Shown here: positions 8,483 through 18,501 of the stretch, in pieces
Position numbering within the stretch: the stretch's first letter is position 1
Layout of the letters: each line of letters opens with the position of its first letter
Position numbers and translations under genes: made by a program
Source: [Synechococcus] sp. NIES-970
Lineage (GTDB): Bacteria > Cyanobacteriota > Cyanobacteriia > Cyanobacteriales > MRBY01
Direction: 5' to 3'
NCBI GenBank assembly: GCA_002356215.1
Contig: AP017959.1
Span: 2,620,195-2,684,194, forward strand
DNA: 64,000 nt
Notes under the pieces: generated by a model
What the model saw: the letters and a program-made list of their open reading frames with translations, nothing else
Told to the model about the DNA's origin: nothing
The model's database searches: none

Positions 8483-9472
8483 CTAGCGGGGAATCGTTGC
8501 CTGGGCCGCTTGATTCATCGTCGTTTTTGCCCCTCCACCGCGCACCGCCTGGAACATGCCAAAGCGACAAAGCCCTGTGCCAAAGGCCAAGCGCATCAAC
8601 AGAATCGTCGGAATTTCCCGCACGGATTTGATAAAGCCCGGGAGACCATATTGCAACCACCCCCAGGGGCGAATTGCCCCGACCCAAATAGTATGGAGCC
8701 AGGAGGGGAGGGTTTCTTTGCTCCAATCAGCGTTCATGACCTGACCTTCCACAAAGCCAGTGGCTTCTAAAAGTTCAGAAAATCCTTCGATGCTCGAAAA
8801 TTTCGGGTGGGCCCATTGGTCAAGCAGTTGGGTCATCACAGGCTGTTCCCACCAGTTGAGGGGAAGATGGCGATCGTCCCGTTGGTTCCAGTCGGCGACT
8901 ACTAGTTTTCCGCCTGGTTTGAGCACCCGCAGCAGTTCCTGAGCAAAAATCGCTTTATCAGGCATATGGGGTCCCGCTTCCACTGACCAAACCACATCAA
9001 AGCTGCCATCAGGAAAAGATAAATTCATCGCGTCATCGACGGCGAATGTAGCGCTCACCCCTGGGGGCGTGAGTTGGGTCGCCCGTTCTACCTGCTTGGG
9101 GCTAATGGTAATTCCGGTCACGTCGAAGCCATAGTCCCGGGCGAGGATGCGGCTACTGCCGCCAATGCCACAGCCTACATCCAGCACCTTTGTGCCGGGA
9201 GGTAACTGATCTAGACCACCCCAGCGCACCATTTCGTGAACAAAATCAGCCTTTGCCTTGAGGAAATTCTTGGCCCGGGGCGGTTTTCCGTAGTGACCAA
9301 GGTGGATATGTTCCCCCCAGTAATATTCAAGAATGCCGTCTTCGGTCCATTCATCATAGGATTCGGCAACGGTTTCAGAAGATTGATAGCGGCGGGCGCT
9401 GAGGAGGTAGGCGGCGGTGGCGATCGCCAACAATGTCGCGCTAATCCCGAGGGCAATGAGCAAAATATTCAT
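8483..9472 (-). CDS. 2-methyl-6-phytyl/solanyl-1,4-benzoquinone methyltransferase (tocopherol and plastoquinone pathway)
   Basis: A 329-residue SAM-dependent methyltransferase that strongly resembles Synechocystis Sll0418, which methylates MPBQ/MSBQ. An N-terminal membrane helix (about residues 2-24) is followed by motif I, VLDVGCGIGG, the conserved segment YDEWTEDGILEYYWG, and VWSVEAGPHMPDK; the C-terminal region GFIKSVREIPTILLMRLAFG is also typical. It is expected to act at the membrane on prenylated quinones. ATG 9472 is chosen over the upstream TTG at 9478. It is monocistronic by spacing. Confidence 0.92.
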   Translation of the reverse strand: MNILLIALGISATLLAIATAAYLLSARRYQSSETVAESYDEWTEDGILEYYWGEHIHLGHYGKPPRAKNFLKAKADFVHEMVRWGGLDQLPPGTKVLDVGCGIGGSSRILARDYGFDVTGITISPKQVERATQLTPPGVSATFAVDDAMNLSFPDGSFDVVWSVEAGPHMPDKAIFAQELLRVLKPGGKLVVADWNQRDDRHLPLNWWEQPVMTQLLDQWAHPKFSSIEGFSELLEATGFVEGQVMNADWSKETLPSWLHTIWVGAIRPWGWLQYGLPGFIKSVREIPTILLMRLAFGTGLCRFGMFQAVRGGGAKTTMNQAAQATIPR

Positions 9473-9690
9473 GGGCAAAAGGACATGGGTGCTGGAAAAA
9501 AAGAGCTCAAGCTATCCTAACCGATCCGGAAAAAGGTCACCTAAGGCGATCATCTTGGGGGGGTTATCCTCAAAAAATCTCCCCTAAGGTAGATTGCATT
9601 TCCATATGAAACGGGAGGCGAAATTCAGGGATTTTTGTTACGTTAGACGGGCACCTACTGCAAAAATGTGCTGTTTTTCAACGAATTTGT

Positions 9691-10788
9691 ATGAATTTAG
9701 ACTTTTTTGCCCAAAATATCTTGGGCAACACCCTCGCGGCCTATGCCATGGCGATCGCCGTTCTGGTGGGAGGCTTACTCCTGATCAATGGCTTTAGGCT
9801 ATTTCTCCTCGGCTCATTGCGACAGTGGGCTAAGCGAACCCAGACGAACCTCGACCCGAAGCTCACAAAAATTTTTAGTCAGTCCCTAGTACGGCTTCTG
9901 TACGTGGGCAATATTTCTTTGGCGATCGGTAATCTCAATTTGCACCCCATCTTGAACCAGACAGTGCAAGCGTTGGTGGTGATTGCCACGACGGTGATCG
10001 GCATTCAATTGATTTCTCAATTGCTGGAATATGCAATCCGTTCTTACCTGATCCGCAAAGGAGACATTGAGCTCGAACAAAGCTTTGGGGCGTTGCTCCC
10101 GATCTTACGGTCAGTTTTGTGGGCTGTGGGAGCGGTTTTTCTCTTAGACAATCTCGGCTTCGATATCTCAGCGGTGGTGGCCAGTCTGGGGATTGGTGGT
10201 TTGGCGATCGCCTTTGCGGCCCAGGGAATTCTCGGAGATTTATTCAGCTATTTTTCAATCGTTTTAGACCGGCCCTTTGCCCTGGGAGATTTTATTATTG
10301 TGGGCGATTTTATCGGGACTGTAGACTATATCGGGATTAAAACCACACGGCTCAAAAGTCTCAGCGGCGAAGAAATTATCATCGCCAATACCGATTTAAC
10401 CAGTTCCCGGATCCGTAACTTTAAACGCATGGAGCGACGTCGCATCGTCTTTAGCCTTGGGGTGCTGTACGAAACTCCGAAGGATAAATTAGAAATTATC
10501 CCTCCATTAATTCAAGACATTATCAGTGCCCAGGAAGGCATTACCTTCGATCGCGCTCACTTCGCCAGTTACGGTGATTTTAGTTTGAATTATGAAATTG
10601 TTTATTACGTAGAAAGTGGCGACTATGCCCTTTATATGGATGCCCAACAAAAAATCAATCTGGCTATCTTTGAGGCATTCAGTCAGCGAAATATTGAATT
10701 CGCTTACCCGACCAATGTGACCTATGTGCAAGGTCTACAGTCAGTTAGTGATCAGGCGATCGCCGATGGCCGCCTCACCAATGGCTAA
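9691..10788 (+). CDS. MscS-family mechanosensitive ion channel
   Basis: A 365-residue small-conductance mechanosensitive channel homologue. Four hydrophobic segments lie in the first ~190 residues. The last is the pore-lining helix, rich in Gly/Ala (ASLGIGGLAIAFAAQGILGD), followed by the beta domain (RPFALGDFIIVGDFIGTV) and the motif TRLKSLSGEEIIIANTDL. The C-terminal alpha/beta domain completes the vestibule. It releases solutes on hypo-osmotic shock, which fits an organism that accumulates glucosylglycerol (see 46.5-59.1 kb). A terminator follows. Confidence 0.9.
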   Translation: MNLDFFAQNILGNTLAAYAMAIAVLVGGLLLINGFRLFLLGSLRQWAKRTQTNLDPKLTKIFSQSLVRLLYVGNISLAIGNLNLHPILNQTVQALVVIATTVIGIQLISQLLEYAIRSYLIRKGDIELEQSFGALLPILRSVLWAVGAVFLLDNLGFDISAVVASLGIGGLAIAFAAQGILGDLFSYFSIVLDRPFALGDFIIVGDFIGTVDYIGIKTTRLKSLSGEEIIIANTDLTSSRIRNFKRMERRRIVFSLGVLYETPKDKLEIIPPLIQDIISAQEGITFDRAHFASYGDFSLNYEIVYYVESGDYALYMDAQQKINLAIFEAFSQRNIEFAYPTNVTYVQGLQSVSDQAIADGRLTNG

Positions 10789-10818
10789 ATCGAAGCTCCC
10801 TTGTGATCGAGCGAGTTG

Positions 10819-10841
10819 CCTCCCGTCTGGGGAGGTTTTTT
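10819..10841 (+). terminator. Terminator of the MscS-type gene
   Basis: CCTCCC (10819-10824) pairs with GGGAGG (10830-10835), followed by a run of six T, about 30 bases after the stop codon. Confidence 0.75.
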
Positions 10842-10914
10842 CTTAGGCTCGAAATCATCATGACACCTCAAAATTCGCCATAATATTGCACAATTGCCCA
10901 TCAAAAAAACGACG

Positions 10915-12114
10915 ATGACCCTAACCCCTCTCAGTTGGCCAGAACTCGAAGCCCTCACCAATTTTCAGCTTGACTACGAAAATGGTCCCACAAATGCCCA
11001 GTCTTCCCTGAGGCTCTTTGGTCAATCAGCAGAAAATATTCGCATCGTTCTTTACCGCGATCGCCATGCCTGGTGTCCTTACTGCCAAAAAATTTGGCTC
11101 TGGTTAGAGGAAATGCAGATTCCCTACCGCATCGAAAAGGTGACGATGTTTTGTTATGGAGAAAAAGAAACCTGGTATAAGCAGAAAGTACCCTCTGGAA
11201 TGCTCCCCGCTGTGGAATTAGATGGGCAATTGATCACCGAAAGTGATGATATTCTCCTCGCCCTGGAACAGGCCTTTGGCCCCCTTACTTTTGCGATGAC
11301 TGACCCCAAGGTTTTACCGTTGCGGCGATTGGAGAGACTGCTGTTTCGGGCCTGGTGCAACTGGCTCTGTCGATCGCCAATGTTCCCTGGCCAAGACCAA
11401 GAGGGTCGCCGCAAATTTATCCAAGTGGTGCAACAGGTGGAAGCAGCTTTGGCCGCCACCCCAGGGCCTTATTTCTTAGAATGCTTTAGTACAGCTGATG
11501 TAATTTTTACTCCCTATGTAGAGCGCATGAACGCCAGTTTGTACTATTACAAAGGCTATTCACTGCGGGAAGAAAACGCCTATTTTGGCGCTTGGTTTGA
11601 TGCGATGGAAACCCGTCTCACCTACCGGGGGACTCAAAGCGATTTTCATACCCATGCCCATGACCTGCCACCGCAGATGGGAGGGTGTTACAGCAATGGC
11701 GATCGCCAAGCCCTCGCTAATCAACAAACAGTGGATGAAGGAGATTGGTTTGCCCTGCCCGATGTCCGTTACCCAGAGCCGGAAAATGCCAGGGAAGAAG
11801 CGCTATATCGCGTGATTAAACATCGCCACAACATTGTGAAGGTGAATCCGGCCAATGACCAGTTTTTTGATCAGGCCCTGCGCTGCGCCCTGACATCCAT
11901 GATGGCAGGAGAAATTTGCATGCCGCCCCAGGGTTCAGACCAGGCATTGCGTTATCTCCGAGACCGGATCAATGTGCCCCGGGATATGTCGATTTACGCG
12001 GCCAAACATCTGCGCACCGCCCTCGAAAAAACAGCCCAGTTGGTGGGCGATCGCCAGGGAGAACCGATTCCAGTGCGCCATCGCCGGGACCAAAATCCCC
12101 TGAATTTCGCCTAG
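10915..12114 (+). CDS. Glutathione S-transferase-like protein with CPYC thioredoxin-fold motif
   Basis: A 399-residue protein. A thioredoxin/glutaredoxin-like N-terminal domain contains the dithiol motif [10 protein letters not shown] at about residue 54, followed by the cis-Pro segment [10 protein letters not shown], then a helical GST C-terminal domain. The last ~120 residues extend beyond a normal GST (about 200-230 residues) and I recognise no domain there. A role as a glutathione-dependent oxidoreductase or transferase is family-level inference. ATG 10915 is preferred to the TTG at 10894. Confidence 0.75.
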   Translation: MTLTPLSWPELEALTNFQLDYENGPTNAQSSLRLFGQSAENIRIVLYRDRHAWCPYCQKIWLWLEEMQIPYRIEKVTMFCYGEKETWYKQKVPSGMLPAVELDGQLITESDDILLALEQAFGPLTFAMTDPKVLPLRRLERLLFRAWCNWLCRSPMFPGQDQEGRRKFIQVVQQVEAALAATPGPYFLECFSTADVIFTPYVERMNASLYYYKGYSLREENAYFGAWFDAMETRLTYRGTQSDFHTHAHDLPPQMGGCYSNGDRQALANQQTVDEGDWFALPDVRYPEPENAREEALYRVIKHRHNIVKVNPANDQFFDQALRCALTSMMAGEICMPPQGSDQALRYLRDRINVPRDMSIYAAKHLRTALEKTAQLVGDRQGEPIPVRHRRDQNPLNFA

Positions 12115-12327
12115 GGCGATCATCCATTCTTTGCAATTTCTAGGAAATCTTTGCTAATCTTGCGCCGGTTTTTGCAAGTTGCATTAACCTGGCAATAATA
12201 GTCTACGAAATTCCCCATTAGACAGATAAAACCAGGCAATCAGAGGTTTTAGGCGCTCCGTTCTGGAGTAAAAAATCATTGCTGCCGAGCATTAATTCCC
12301 AACGAGTCATTAGTGAGGCGTCCGGCC

Positions 12328-13749
12328 ATGACCCAAACCGTAACCGACATTTTACAAATGATCCGCGATGAAAACATCCAGATTATTGACCTCAAATTTG
12401 TCGATCTCCCCGGCATTTGGCAGCACTGCTCTTTTTATCACGACCAGATTGACGCAGCCTCCTTTGTGGACGGCGTCCCCTTTGATGGGTCGAGTATTCG
12501 CGGCTGGAAAGCGATCAATGAATCGGATATGGCAATGGTTCCTGATCCGACGACGGCTTGGCTAGATCCGTTTTGCAAAGAAAAGACCCTCAGCTTGATT
12601 TGTTCGATCAAGGAGCCCCGTACCGGGGAATGGTATAGCCGCGACCCCCGCAGCATTGCCCAAAAGGCCATAAATTACCTTACGACCACTGGCATTGGCG
12701 ATACGGCTTATTTTGGCCCGGAGGCAGAATTTTTTGTCTTCGATGATGTGCGCTTTGACCAAACTGAAAACACGGGTTTCTACTATGTCGATAGCGTTGA
12801 AGGACGTTGGAACTCAGGCCGTACAGAACCAGGGGGTAACCTGGCTTACAAACCAGGCTATAAGCAGGGCTATTTTCCGGTGCCGCCGACAGATAGCCTG
12901 CAGGATATGCGCACAGAAATGCTCTTGACCATGGCGAAATGTGGTGTCCCCATCGAAAAGCACCACCATGAAGTGGCCACCGGCGGCCAGAACGAACTAG
13001 GTTTTCGCTTTGCCACCTTGATCAAGGCGGCCGACTATCTGATGACCTATAAATATGTGATTAAAAATGTCGCCCGTAAATATGGCCGCACGGTGACTTT
13101 TATGCCGAAGCCCCTGTTTAACGACAATGGCTCGGGGATGCACACTCACCAGTCCTTATGGAAGGATGGACAGCCACTTTTTTGGGGCGATCGCTATGCC
13201 AATTTGAGTCAGATGGCCCTCCATTACATCGGCGGTATCCTCAAGCATGCTCCGGCAATCTTAGCTTTTTCTAATCCCAGTACCAATTCCTATAAGCGTC
13301 TTGTGCCCGGTTTTGAGGCGCCGGTCAATTTGGCCTATTCCCAGGGTAATCGTTCGGCTTCGGTGCGGATTCCCCTGTCAGGGCCTAACCCGAAGGCCAA
13401 GCGGCTAGAGTTCCGCTGTCCCGATGCCACCGCTAATCCCTACCTCGCTTTTGCAGCGATGCTCTGTGCGGGGATTGATGGAATCCAAAAGGCGATCGAT
13501 CCCGGTGAACCTTTGGATGTAGATATTTACGATCTCACCCCGGAAGAACTCAGCAAAATTCCCTCGACCCCGGCCTCCCTCGAAGCGGCCCTCGAAGCAC
13601 TCCAACAAGACCATGACTTTCTCACAGTCGGGGGTGTTTTTACTGAAGACTTCATCGAGAACTGGATTGAGTACAAACTCGATACAGAAGTCAATCCTCT
13701 GCGGCTACGGCCTCATCCCTATGAATTCGCCCTGTATTACGATTGCTAG
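12328..13749 (+). CDS. glnA: Glutamine synthetase type I
   Basis: A 473-residue dodecameric GSI that joins ammonium to glutamate using ATP, the entry point for nitrogen. Visible: the beta-grasp start with the latch region [15 protein letters not shown], the metal-binding signature in [13 protein letters not shown], the ATP-binding segment [18 protein letters not shown] and the glutamate/flap region [18 protein letters not shown] sequence sits near the E. coli adenylylation site, but cyanobacterial GSI is instead controlled by inactivating factors. ATG 12328 gives the usual family length; an upstream GTG (12313) is less likely. The 213-base upstream region has no clean NtcA box. Confidence 0.97.
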   Translation: MTQTVTDILQMIRDENIQIIDLKFVDLPGIWQHCSFYHDQIDAASFVDGVPFDGSSIRGWKAINESDMAMVPDPTTAWLDPFCKEKTLSLICSIKEPRTGEWYSRDPRSIAQKAINYLTTTGIGDTAYFGPEAEFFVFDDVRFDQTENTGFYYVDSVEGRWNSGRTEPGGNLAYKPGYKQGYFPVPPTDSLQDMRTEMLLTMAKCGVPIEKHHHEVATGGQNELGFRFATLIKAADYLMTYKYVIKNVARKYGRTVTFMPKPLFNDNGSGMHTHQSLWKDGQPLFWGDRYANLSQMALHYIGGILKHAPAILAFSNPSTNSYKRLVPGFEAPVNLAYSQGNRSASVRIPLSGPNPKAKRLEFRCPDATANPYLAFAAMLCAGIDGIQKAIDPGEPLDVDIYDLTPEELSKIPSTPASLEAALEALQQDHDFLTVGGVFTEDFIENWIEYKLDTEVNPLRLRPHPYEFALYYDC

Positions 13750-13806
13750 AGCCGTCGGTGTCTAAATTTTTTAAAAAATAGTCTTGCTGCTTACAAAAAA
13801 ATCACT

Positions 13807-13837
13807 AAAAAAACCTACGGCTTATGGGCTGCAGGTT
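13807..13837 (-). terminator. Terminator of the RNA-binding protein gene
   Basis: On the minus strand AACCTGCAGC pairs with GCCGTAGGTT (nine of ten positions, one G-U) around a six-base loop, followed by seven T. It ends about 100 bases past the rbp stop. Confidence 0.65.
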
Positions 13838-13934
13838 GGGGCAATATTTTTCTAGAAACTCTAGACTTCAGGGATTTTTGGGAACTAAGAAAAACTTTAT
13901 CTCAGCCTGGGTCCCTGATATTTTACAAAGATTT

Positions 13935-14228
13935 TTAGTAACGACCGCGGCCACCACCACTACGGGGGGCGGAAGAACGACGATCTTCACGGGGCTTGGC
14001 TTTATTGACCTTGAGGTCACGGCCCATCCACTCTGCACCATCAAGGGCTTCGATAGCTGCAGTTTCTTCGTCTTCAGTAGACATTTCTACGAAAGCGAAA
14101 CCACGGGGTCTGCCAGTTTCCCGATCAGTGGGCACTTGCACCCGGTTTACTTTGCCATATTCAGCAAAAGTTTCTTTGAGGTCCTCATCAGTGACTTGAT
14201 AGGACAAATTTCCAATGTAAATCGACAT
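13935..14228 (-). CDS. RRM-type RNA-binding protein with glycine/arginine-rich tail
   Basis: A 97-residue cyanobacterial Rbp. One RNA-recognition motif has RNP2 at IYIGNL (residues 3-8) and RNP1 at RGFAFVEM (about 43-50), followed by a short basic tail ending GGGRGRY. Such proteins bind U-rich RNA and are often cold-induced; some act in mRNA localisation. The gene has a long AT-rich upstream region (14229-14483, shared with the divergent HDAC-like gene), consistent with 5'-leader regulation, though none is proven. Confidence 0.93.
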   Translation of the reverse strand: MSIYIGNLSYQVTDEDLKETFAEYGKVNRVQVPTDRETGRPRGFAFVEMSTEDEETAAIEALDGAEWMGRDLKVNKAKPREDRRSSAPRSGGGRGRY

Positions 14229-14483
14229 AATTAACGAATATTCTTCCGAATCGGAGAATCGTAGAGAGCGGACAGAGATTCGGAAAGCTGCGCAGTCAGG
14301 AAAACTTTAGGCAATCTTACTTAACTGGATCAAATCCTTATCTTGTTACCTCCGATTATAACTGTTCTTTTGAAATTTCCAACAAATGAATTAAATTTGC
14401 TGTTGGTTTCGAGTGATTTAACTTTATTCGTAAAAACTCTTTACAATCGCTGGAAGATTAATTACTGAATCTTTTGGGGAGTT

Positions 14484-15386
14484 ATGGGGTTTCCTGTTGT
14501 TTATCATCCTGGTTATGTGACGCCAATTCCGGAGGAGCATCGCTTTCCGATGCCGAAGTTTCGCTTGCTTTATGAGGCGCTTTTGGGGGATGGAGTTATT
14601 CACAAAAATCAGGTTTATACCCCCCAGTTAGCACCCCAGGAGTGGATTGAATGGGTTCATGAGCCAACCTATGTGGCGGCTTACTGTCAAGGCACTTTGG
14701 ATTCCCAAGCCCAACGGCGCATCGGGTTGCCCTGGAGTAAGGGGGTGGTGCAACGGACGTTGACGGCGGTGGGGGGGACAATTCTCACGGCCCAGTTAGC
14801 TCTAGAGCATGGCTTGGCCTGCAATACGGCGGGGGGGACTCACCATGCTTTTCCGGGTTATGGGTCGGGTTTTTGTATTTTGAATGATCTGGCGATCGCC
14901 TCCCGGACGGTGCAGCGGTTGGGGCTTGCCCAAAAGATTTTGATTATTGATTTGGATGTGCATCAGGGGGACGGCACGGCGTTTATTTTCCAGGATGATC
15001 CGACGGTATTCACCTTTTCGATGCATTGTGAGGTGAATTTTCCGAGCCAAAAACAGCGCAGTGACCTGGATATCGGTCTCCCTGTCGGCCTCGATGATGA
15101 TGGTTATCTACAAATTTTGGCCCACCACCTAGGGGATCTCCTCAGCCAGGTGAAGCCGGATTTGGTGTTTTATGATGCGGGGGTCGATACCCATGTGGGC
15201 GATCGCCTAGGAAAATTAGCGATGACCAACCAAGGGCTCTATCGCCGGGAGCGGATGGTACTCAGCACCTGCTTGGCGGCGGGCTATCCCGTGGCCTGTG
15301 TAATTGGTGGCGGCTATGCGAAAAATATTGGTGATTTGGTATTTCGCCATTCCCTGCTTCACCGGGCGGCCCGGGATGTGTATTAG
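14484..15386 (+). CDS. Histone-deacetylase / AcuC-AphA family amidohydrolase
   Basis: A 300-residue arginase-deacetylase-fold metalloenzyme. Visible: the paired active-site histidines in GGTHHAFPGYGSGFC, zinc ligands in DLDVHQGDGTAF, and the third ligand in YDAGVDTHVGDRLG with the tail GGGYAKN. Bacterial members deacetylate acetylpolyamines, acetoin-related compounds or acetyl-lysine; the substrate cannot be read from sequence. A ribosome site (GGGGAG) precedes ATG 14484. It converges on urtE with 6 bases between stops. Confidence 0.85.
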   Translation: MGFPVVYHPGYVTPIPEEHRFPMPKFRLLYEALLGDGVIHKNQVYTPQLAPQEWIEWVHEPTYVAAYCQGTLDSQAQRRIGLPWSKGVVQRTLTAVGGTILTAQLALEHGLACNTAGGTHHAFPGYGSGFCILNDLAIASRTVQRLGLAQKILIIDLDVHQGDGTAFIFQDDPTVFTFSMHCEVNFPSQKQRSDLDIGLPVGLDDDGYLQILAHHLGDLLSQVKPDLVFYDAGVDTHVGDRLGKLAMTNQGLYRRERMVLSTCLAAGYPVACVIGGGYAKNIGDLVFRHSLLHRAARDVY

Positions 15387-15392
15387 TTTTGC

Positions 15393-16118
15393 CTAAACCG
15401 CGAGAAATTCCTGAATGACCGCCTGACTCAGTTCGTGGGTGCTGCCAGAAGCGACAATGCCCCCTTTTTGCATCGCATAGTAACGGTCTGCCTGGCGGAC
15501 AAAGTGCAAATGCTGCTCGACTAAAAGCACCGAAATTCCGGTTTCGGCAATGATTTGTTTTACTGCTGCTTCGATTTCCAAAATAATCGATGGCTGAATC
15601 CCTTCGGTGGGTTCATCAAGAATTAACAGCTTGGGACGACCCATCAAAGCGCGGGCGATCGCCAACTGCTGCTGTTGACCACCACTGAGGTCACCACCCA
15701 TGCGATGCAGCATTTCTTTGAGCATCGGGAAGAGGTTTAAAATTTCTGAGGGGATATTACTCTTATTGCGGCGGCCCTTAGGCAGCGCTTCGAGGCCGAG
15801 GAGTAAATTTTCTTTGACGGTGACCCGGGGGATGACTTCCCGGCCCTGGGGCACATAGCCAATGCCCATCCTGGCGCGGCGATCCGTGGCGAGGGGGTTA
15901 ATTTCTTGGCCCATAAACCGGAGTTTGCCGGTGCGGGGGGGCAACAGGCCCATGATCGTTTTGAGTAAGGTTGTTTTGCCAACGCCATTGCGACCAATCA
16001 AGCACACCATCTCTCCTTGGGGGACATTTAAATCCACATTCCGCAAAATGTGACTCTCGCCGTAGTACACATTGAGATCGGTGACGTTCAAAATTGGGGC
16101 CTCGGCAGCTTGGGTCAT
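15393..16118 (-). CDS. urtE: Urea ABC transporter ATP-binding protein UrtE
   Basis: A 241-residue LivF-type ATPase. Walker A is GRNGVGKTTLLK, the signature is LSGGQQQQLAIARAL, and Walker B is LLILDEPTEGIQPS, the last part typical of UrtE. With UrtA-D it would import urea. No other urt gene lies nearby, so the transporter genes are split or the protein serves another branched-chain-type permease. ATG 16118 is preferred to GTG 16130. The terminator of the upstream cyclophilin gene lies directly before it. Confidence 0.85.
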   Translation of the reverse strand: MTQAAEAPILNVTDLNVYYGESHILRNVDLNVPQGEMVCLIGRNGVGKTTLLKTIMGLLPPRTGKLRFMGQEINPLATDRRARMGIGYVPQGREVIPRVTVKENLLLGLEALPKGRRNKSNIPSEILNLFPMLKEMLHRMGGDLSGGQQQQLAIARALMGRPKLLILDEPTEGIQPSIILEIEAAVKQIIAETGISVLLVEQHLHFVRQADRYYAMQKGGIVASGSTHELSQAVIQEFLAV

Positions 16119-16135
16119 GGCAATTAACACTCAGT

Positions 16136-16180
16136 AAAAAAGGGAAAGATCCGCCCCCATCATAGGTAAGGATCTTTCCC
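16136..16180 (-). terminator. Strong terminator of the cyclophilin gene
   Basis: An 11-base perfect stem, GGGAAAGATCC at 16142-16152 against GGATCTTTCCC at 16170-16180, followed on the minus strand by six T. It isolates urtE from read-through. Confidence 0.9.
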
Positions 16181-16226
16181 CATTTCGTAACAAAGACAGC
16201 AGTCTGATTTTTAGATCGCTGGCGGG

Positions 16227-16751
16227 TTAAAGTTGGCCGCAGTCGGCGATCGCAATTTCCTGTTTTGTTGCACCGCTGCCAGAGCCTTGGGCTTCCATCG
16301 CTTTGACCACATCCATGCCTTCAATAACTTTGCCGAAAACCACGTGCTTACCGTTGAGCCAAGGCGTGAGGGTGGTGGTAATAAAAAACTGAGAGCCATT
16401 GGTGTTGGGGCCACGGTTCGCCATACTCAGCAGACCAGGCACATTGTGGCGCAGCTCAAAGCTTTCGTCTTCAAAGGTATCACCATAAATGGATTCGCCG
16501 CCGGTACCATTGCCATTGGTAAAGTCGCCCCCCTGGCACATAAACTCTGGGATCACCCGGTGAAATTTAGAGCCTTTGAAGTGGAGGGGCTTACCGCGTT
16601 TGCCGATCCCTTTTTCGCCAGTGCAGAGGGCGCGGAAATTTTCGGCAGTCTTTGGGACAATGTCAGCCCGCAGTTCAAAGACGATTCGTCCAGCGCTCTC
16701 GCCGCCGATGGTGATATCAAAAAATACTTGGGGGTTAGCCTGTTCGCTCAC
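16227..16751 (-). CDS. Cyclophilin-type peptidyl-prolyl cis-trans isomerase
   Basis: A 174-residue cytosolic cyclophilin with no signal peptide. It is of the eukaryote-like type: [32 protein letters not shown] (catalytic Arg in FHR), [16 protein letters not shown] and [12 protein letters not shown] are all intact. It speeds proline isomerisation during folding. The start codon is GTG. It is monocistronic, with a strong terminator after it. Confidence 0.93.
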   Translation of the reverse strand: MSEQANPQVFFDITIGGESAGRIVFELRADIVPKTAENFRALCTGEKGIGKRGKPLHFKGSKFHRVIPEFMCQGGDFTNGNGTGGESIYGDTFEDESFELRHNVPGLLSMANRGPNTNGSQFFITTTLTPWLNGKHVVFGKVIEGMDVVKAMEAQGSGSGATKQEIAIADCGQL

Positions 16752-16823
16752 GATTGCGTTTCCTAAAAAGTGTGGAGTTTCTTTCCAAATGGTACTGCAA
16801 TCATGACCGGGGGCGATCGCCTG

Positions 16824-18323
16824 TTAAGTGCATTGCTCAATTTGGCGCACAGCAGTCAGAGCGGAATAGCTGACTCCAGCGGTGCCTTCCCCTGGATGGA
16901 CAGAATCTCCCACAAGCCAAACATTTTTAAAGGGAGTTCTGGTGGCGAGGCCAAAGGGGGCAAAGGTAGAAATGCGCTGGCCTACTCCACCGACAAAGCC
17001 TTTTTCGCGGGCCGTATAGAACGCAAAAGTGCGCGGCGTGCCGGCTTCCTGGACGACAATATTTTCTGGGGATAGATCAAAATAGCGGTTTAGTTTGGCG
17101 ATCGCCTCTTGGGTGTATTTTTCTTTTCGCGCGGCATAACCTTCCCCAAACCAGGGCTCCGGGTCAACAAACGAAGAGGCGACAATTGTGGCGTGACCTG
17201 TTGGGGCACGGCCATCATTGGGCTTACTCACAGAAACAAATAGAGAGTTATTTTCGCCAATTTCCTGGTCATAATCGTAGAGAAATTGCAGATGGGGCGG
17301 ACAATTTTCGGGGATAGCGGTGGCTTTTACCCCGAGATACACGACAAAAGCGCCCGATGGTTGCGCCAGATTGTGGATGCGATTTTGGTAGGTTTTAATC
17401 GGCAAAGATTGGGGTGGGTTCTCAACAAGCTTGATTAAATCTTGGACAGTGGTATTTGCGACCACATGATCAAAGGTCACTTGAGAAATTTCACTGCGAC
17501 GCTGGTCAAAAATAGTTAATCGCGGCTGGTCTTGACTGAGATCAATTTCTTTAATCCGGTGGCGGGCCAGGAGTTTTCCCCCGTGCTTTTCTAGGGCTTC
17601 AATCAGGCGATCGCTCAAGGCTTGCATACTGCCCTGGAGATGGAAAAGTCCTTGGGGCGTTTGGGAAACAGCGAGGGCTGTTGCACCGTAGAGCAATGCT
17701 GTTTCGGCAGTATCAACTTGGGAATACAACTTGAGCTGTAGATCAAGAAATGTCTTTAGGCGTTGATCATTCGCCGTACCACAGAGTTTGAGGGCATCTA
17801 AAACCGTCATCAAAGTAAAGGGTACTGTGACGAACGTATCTAGGCGAAATGCTTTGACTAATTGCCAGATATCCCAGGCATTGCGAGGTGGCACAACAGG
17901 ATCACGACCTTGGAATTTCCAACTAGCGGCAAATAAAACCCTTAATAAGTTCCAGAATTTTTCGCTCTTGGGAAATTGCTTGAGACGTTCGGCTTTCCAT
18001 TTATCCATATCACGCCAGACATTGATCGGTTCTGTTTCACCGGGTAAAAACACCGCACAGGCTAGATCACAAACCGTTGCCTCGGGCAAATCAACGCCCA
18101 ATTCTTGAAAAATACGCTGGTGGATGCCCCCTTCTTCCAGGCCCGCGACTTGGGTCGCCCCCACATCAAAGGTGAAACCCTTCCGCTTAAACGTAGAAGC
18201 ACAACCACCCGCGATCGCTGCCTGCTCATAAACGGTGACCTCATAGCCCCGTTTTGCCAACAACGCCCCCGCTGTAAGACCGCCAATGCCTGCCCCAATA
18301 ATCGCGATTTTGCCCTGATTCAT
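16824..18323 (-). CDS. crtD: Carotenoid C-3',4' desaturase-like FAD enzyme (CrtD type)
   Basis: A 499-residue flavoprotein of the phytoene-desaturase/CrtISO superfamily. The N-terminal FAD motif is IIGAGIGGLTAGALLAKRG, followed by GGCASTFKRKGFTFDVGATQ; the C-terminal carotenoid-desaturase signature is WLVGDSVHPGEGTAGVSYSA. The overall sequence matches cyanobacterial CrtD, which desaturates myxol precursors. CrtH-type isomerases and CruE-type enzymes are relatives and cannot be fully excluded. Expected at thylakoid or cell membranes. It is divergent from ffh across 178 bases. Confidence 0.8.
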   Translation of the reverse strand: MNQGKIAIIGAGIGGLTAGALLAKRGYEVTVYEQAAIAGGCASTFKRKGFTFDVGATQVAGLEEGGIHQRIFQELGVDLPEATVCDLACAVFLPGETEPINVWRDMDKWKAERLKQFPKSEKFWNLLRVLFAASWKFQGRDPVVPPRNAWDIWQLVKAFRLDTFVTVPFTLMTVLDALKLCGTANDQRLKTFLDLQLKLYSQVDTAETALLYGATALAVSQTPQGLFHLQGSMQALSDRLIEALEKHGGKLLARHRIKEIDLSQDQPRLTIFDQRRSEISQVTFDHVVANTTVQDLIKLVENPPQSLPIKTYQNRIHNLAQPSGAFVVYLGVKATAIPENCPPHLQFLYDYDQEIGENNSLFVSVSKPNDGRAPTGHATIVASSFVDPEPWFGEGYAARKEKYTQEAIAKLNRYFDLSPENIVVQEAGTPRTFAFYTAREKGFVGGVGQRISTFAPFGLATRTPFKNVWLVGDSVHPGEGTAGVSYSALTAVRQIEQCT

Positions 18324-18501
18324 CCGTTGACGCCTGTTACAATTCTTTACTTTTTCCTATTGTCCAAAATTTTTCCATTCTTGACAAAACGGCGATCGCC
18401 AAGGATAAAGGGAGATTGCCGAACCCGCCACCGCCCCGGACTTGGTAAAGTATTTAGACAGTAAATTTAGCTCCAGATAGCCCAACCAGAGATAAAGACC
18501 T

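Noticed and set aside
12190-12225. NtcA-type site upstream of glnA
   Set aside because: The stretch around GTCTAC lacks a proper GTA-N8-TAC spacing; only weak half-sites and a 5-base inverted repeat (GTCTA/TAGAC) are present.
16233-16766. Plus-strand frame of 177 codons opposite the cyclophilin gene
   Set aside because: It is the antisense of a well-conserved protein and has no recognisable domain.
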